DNA of 6,817 bases, from assembly GCA_943325355.2 (NCBI GenBank), contig CALPPA020000090.1, forward strand, positions 1-6,817, read 5' to 3'. Shown here one piece after another: positions 5,738-6,817 of the stretch (position 1 is the stretch's first letter; every line of letters starts with the position of its first letter). The position numbers and the translations under genes were made by a program. Source of the stretch: Klebsiella pneumoniae (GTDB lineage Bacteria > Bacteroidota > Bacteroidia > Flavobacteriales > Flavobacteriaceae). The notes under the pieces are model-generated. The model saw only the letters and a program-made list of their open reading frames with translations, was not told the origin of the DNA and made no database searches.

Positions 5738-6817
5738 TTAAAAAATAACTTCTTTGATTTTTCTGCGAATAGCTGCTTTATAATCCTTTGGATAAGTTCT
5801 GTCTCCCATAAAAACATCTGTCATTGCATTGGCCAAAAGCTGACCATATTTTTTAACAAAAATATTGCGCAACATTTTTTTCTCGTAGAAAAATTTAGAT
5901 AAAATAACACCCGTTTTTATTTCTGGTAAAATACTGTTTTCTAGTTTTCCGTGATACAATTCTGATGCTCGAACCGAGTCGAGATTAGCTTCTACAATGG
6001 ATTGAGCGGCTAAAACTCCACTTAATATTGCGTTTGAAATCCCTTCGGCTAAAATTGGGTCGGCAAATCCTGCAGAATCGCCAATTAAAAAAACATTATT
6101 TTTAACAAAAGTATCGGTTCTTGGTGAAACAGGAATTACAAATCCGTGTGCTTCTTCGGTAATGATTTCGTTGATGCCTAAAGTCTTTAGATACTCAGCA
6201 TAGTATTTTTTTAAATCCATTTTTTGCTTGGTTTTGACAAAAACACCTACGCCAATTGACAGATGATTTTTTTTAGGAAAACACCAGCCGTAACCATAAG
6301 GAATTACATCTACATCAAATCGAACATTTTTTGATAATCGTTCGAAATCGGCTGCAGGCACTTCGACTTCGTATTCTAAAGCGGGAATAACAGTGCGGGT
6401 TTCTTTCCATCCAGCTATTTTGGATACTGGGCTTAAAGCTCCGTCACCGGCAATAATAAATTTTGCTTTAATGTCTCCTTCAGAAGTATGAATCGTTTGT
6501 ATATCTCCGAAACTAATGTCTAAAACTTTGTGGTTTTGTAACAGCGTAACGCCATTTTCTTTTGCTTTTTCTACTATTAAATTGTCAAAAGAATCCCTCA
6601 TAATCATACTAACTATGGGTTGATTTCGATTTGTGGTAAATTTGAAAGGAGTATTTGCAAAATAAGTATCTACCTCGTAAAATTCTTTTTCTACAACAGA
6701 TGAAACATCAAAAGGCATATTTTTCCTTCCTCGAAAAACTAAACCACCACCGCAAGTTTTATATCTTGGTAAAGTTTCTTTTTCGATTATTACTGTAGAA
6801 ATTCCACTTTTGGCTAA
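5738..6817 (-). CDS. Geranylgeranyl-reductase-family FAD-dependent oxidoreductase, N-terminus beyond window
   Basis: This flavoenzyme is predicted to saturate double bonds of isoprenoid chains, as ChlP/BchP and archaeal geranylgeranyl reductases do; the substrate here is unknown. There are 359 visible residues, numbered here from the edge. The frame stays open through 6817 and upstream of the ATG at 6718 it encodes family sequence, so that ATG is internal. Visible motifs are IIEKE (10-14, FAD ribose contact), KTCGGGLV (20-27, family signature with Cys22), AGDG (123-126), YGWCFP (176-181, matching the YxWxFP substrate motif of the family) and GDSAGFADP with AEGI (246-254 and 257-260, the second FAD-binding motif). 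The GxGxxG loop is missing only because the window ends; about 20 residues should lie outside. It converges on the DUF885 gene and shares a terminator. In a non-photosynthetic Bacteroidota, candidate substrates are quinone side chains, carotenoid precursors or lipid-linked isoprenoids, all inferred. Confidence 0.92.
   Translation of the reverse strand, partial: LAKSGISTVIIEKETLPRYKTCGGGLVFRGRKNMPFDVSSVVEKEFYEVDTYFANTPFKFTTNRNQPIVSMIMRDSFDNLIVEKAKENGVTLLQNHKVLDISFGDIQTIHTSEGDIKAKFIIAGDGALSPVSKIAGWKETRTVIPALEYEVEVPAADFERLSKNVRFDVDVIPYGYGWCFPKKNHLSIGVGVFVKTKQKMDLKKYYAEYLKTLGINEIITEEAHGFVIPVSPRTDTFVKNNVFLIGDSAGFADPILAEGISNAILSGVLAAQSIVEANLDSVRASELYHGKLENSILPEIKTGVILSKFFYEKKMLRNIFVKKYGQLLANAMTDVFMGDRTYPKDYKAAIRRKIKEVIF

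Noticed and set aside
6716..6718. ATG as the start of the geranylgeranyl-reductase-family gene
   Set aside because: The frame continues open to the window edge and encodes conserved FAD-fold and KTCGGGLV residues upstream, so this Met is internal.
1..6817. Possible mobile element, CRISPR array, defence island or other novel multi-gene system
   Set aside because: No transposase, integrase, terminal inverted repeats, regularly spaced repeats or toxin-antitoxin-like pair was seen; gene content and composition look like stable core chromosome.

Overview
The window looks like ordinary chromosomal sequence from a member of the Bacteroidota, most likely Flavobacterium or a close Flavobacteriaceae relative. 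The DNA is AT-rich. Three intergenic sites match the Bacteroidota -7 promoter element TAnnTTTG. The starts lack clear Shine-Dalgarno sequences and have A/T-rich leaders. The proteins read like flavobacterial versions of Mfd, short-chain L-threonine dehydrogenase, a DUF885 lipoprotein and a geranylgeranyl-reductase-type flavoenzyme. The genus is inferred from recognition, not from a database search.

Layout. Positions 1-2053 (minus strand) hold the first 684 residues of the transcription-repair coupling factor Mfd; the gene runs off the left edge just before its DEAD/DEEQ-type Walker B motif. Positions 2046-2651 (minus) encode a 201-residue lipoprotein of unknown function. Its stop codon overlaps the inferred TTG start of mfd by 8 bases, so the two appear to form a translationally coupled pair. 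Positions 2652-2875 are a divergent intergenic region with one promoter per direction, a 10-bp palindrome and three copies of TTACGAA. Positions 2876-3814 (plus) encode an NAD-dependent SDR-type L-threonine 3-dehydrogenase. A short gap with its own promoter leads to a 583-residue DUF885 lipoprotein with metallopeptidase-like motifs (3916-5667, plus). A hairpin flanked by an A-run and a T-run (5687-5730) separates it from a convergent FAD-dependent geranylgeranyl-reductase-family gene (5738 to beyond 6817, minus), whose N-terminal dinucleotide-binding motif lies outside the window.

The genes do not form one obvious pathway. Mfd couples stalled transcription to nucleotide excision repair. The threonine dehydrogenase starts threonine-to-glycine catabolism. 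The DUF885 protein is probably an envelope hydrolase. The last enzyme probably reduces isoprenoid chains. I found no RNA genes, mobile elements, CRISPR arrays or defence-type cassettes, and no convincing undescribed multi-gene system. The points most worth following are the unknown lipoprotein fused operonically to mfd, the repeated motif in the divergent promoter region, and the unusual motif layout of the DUF885 protein.
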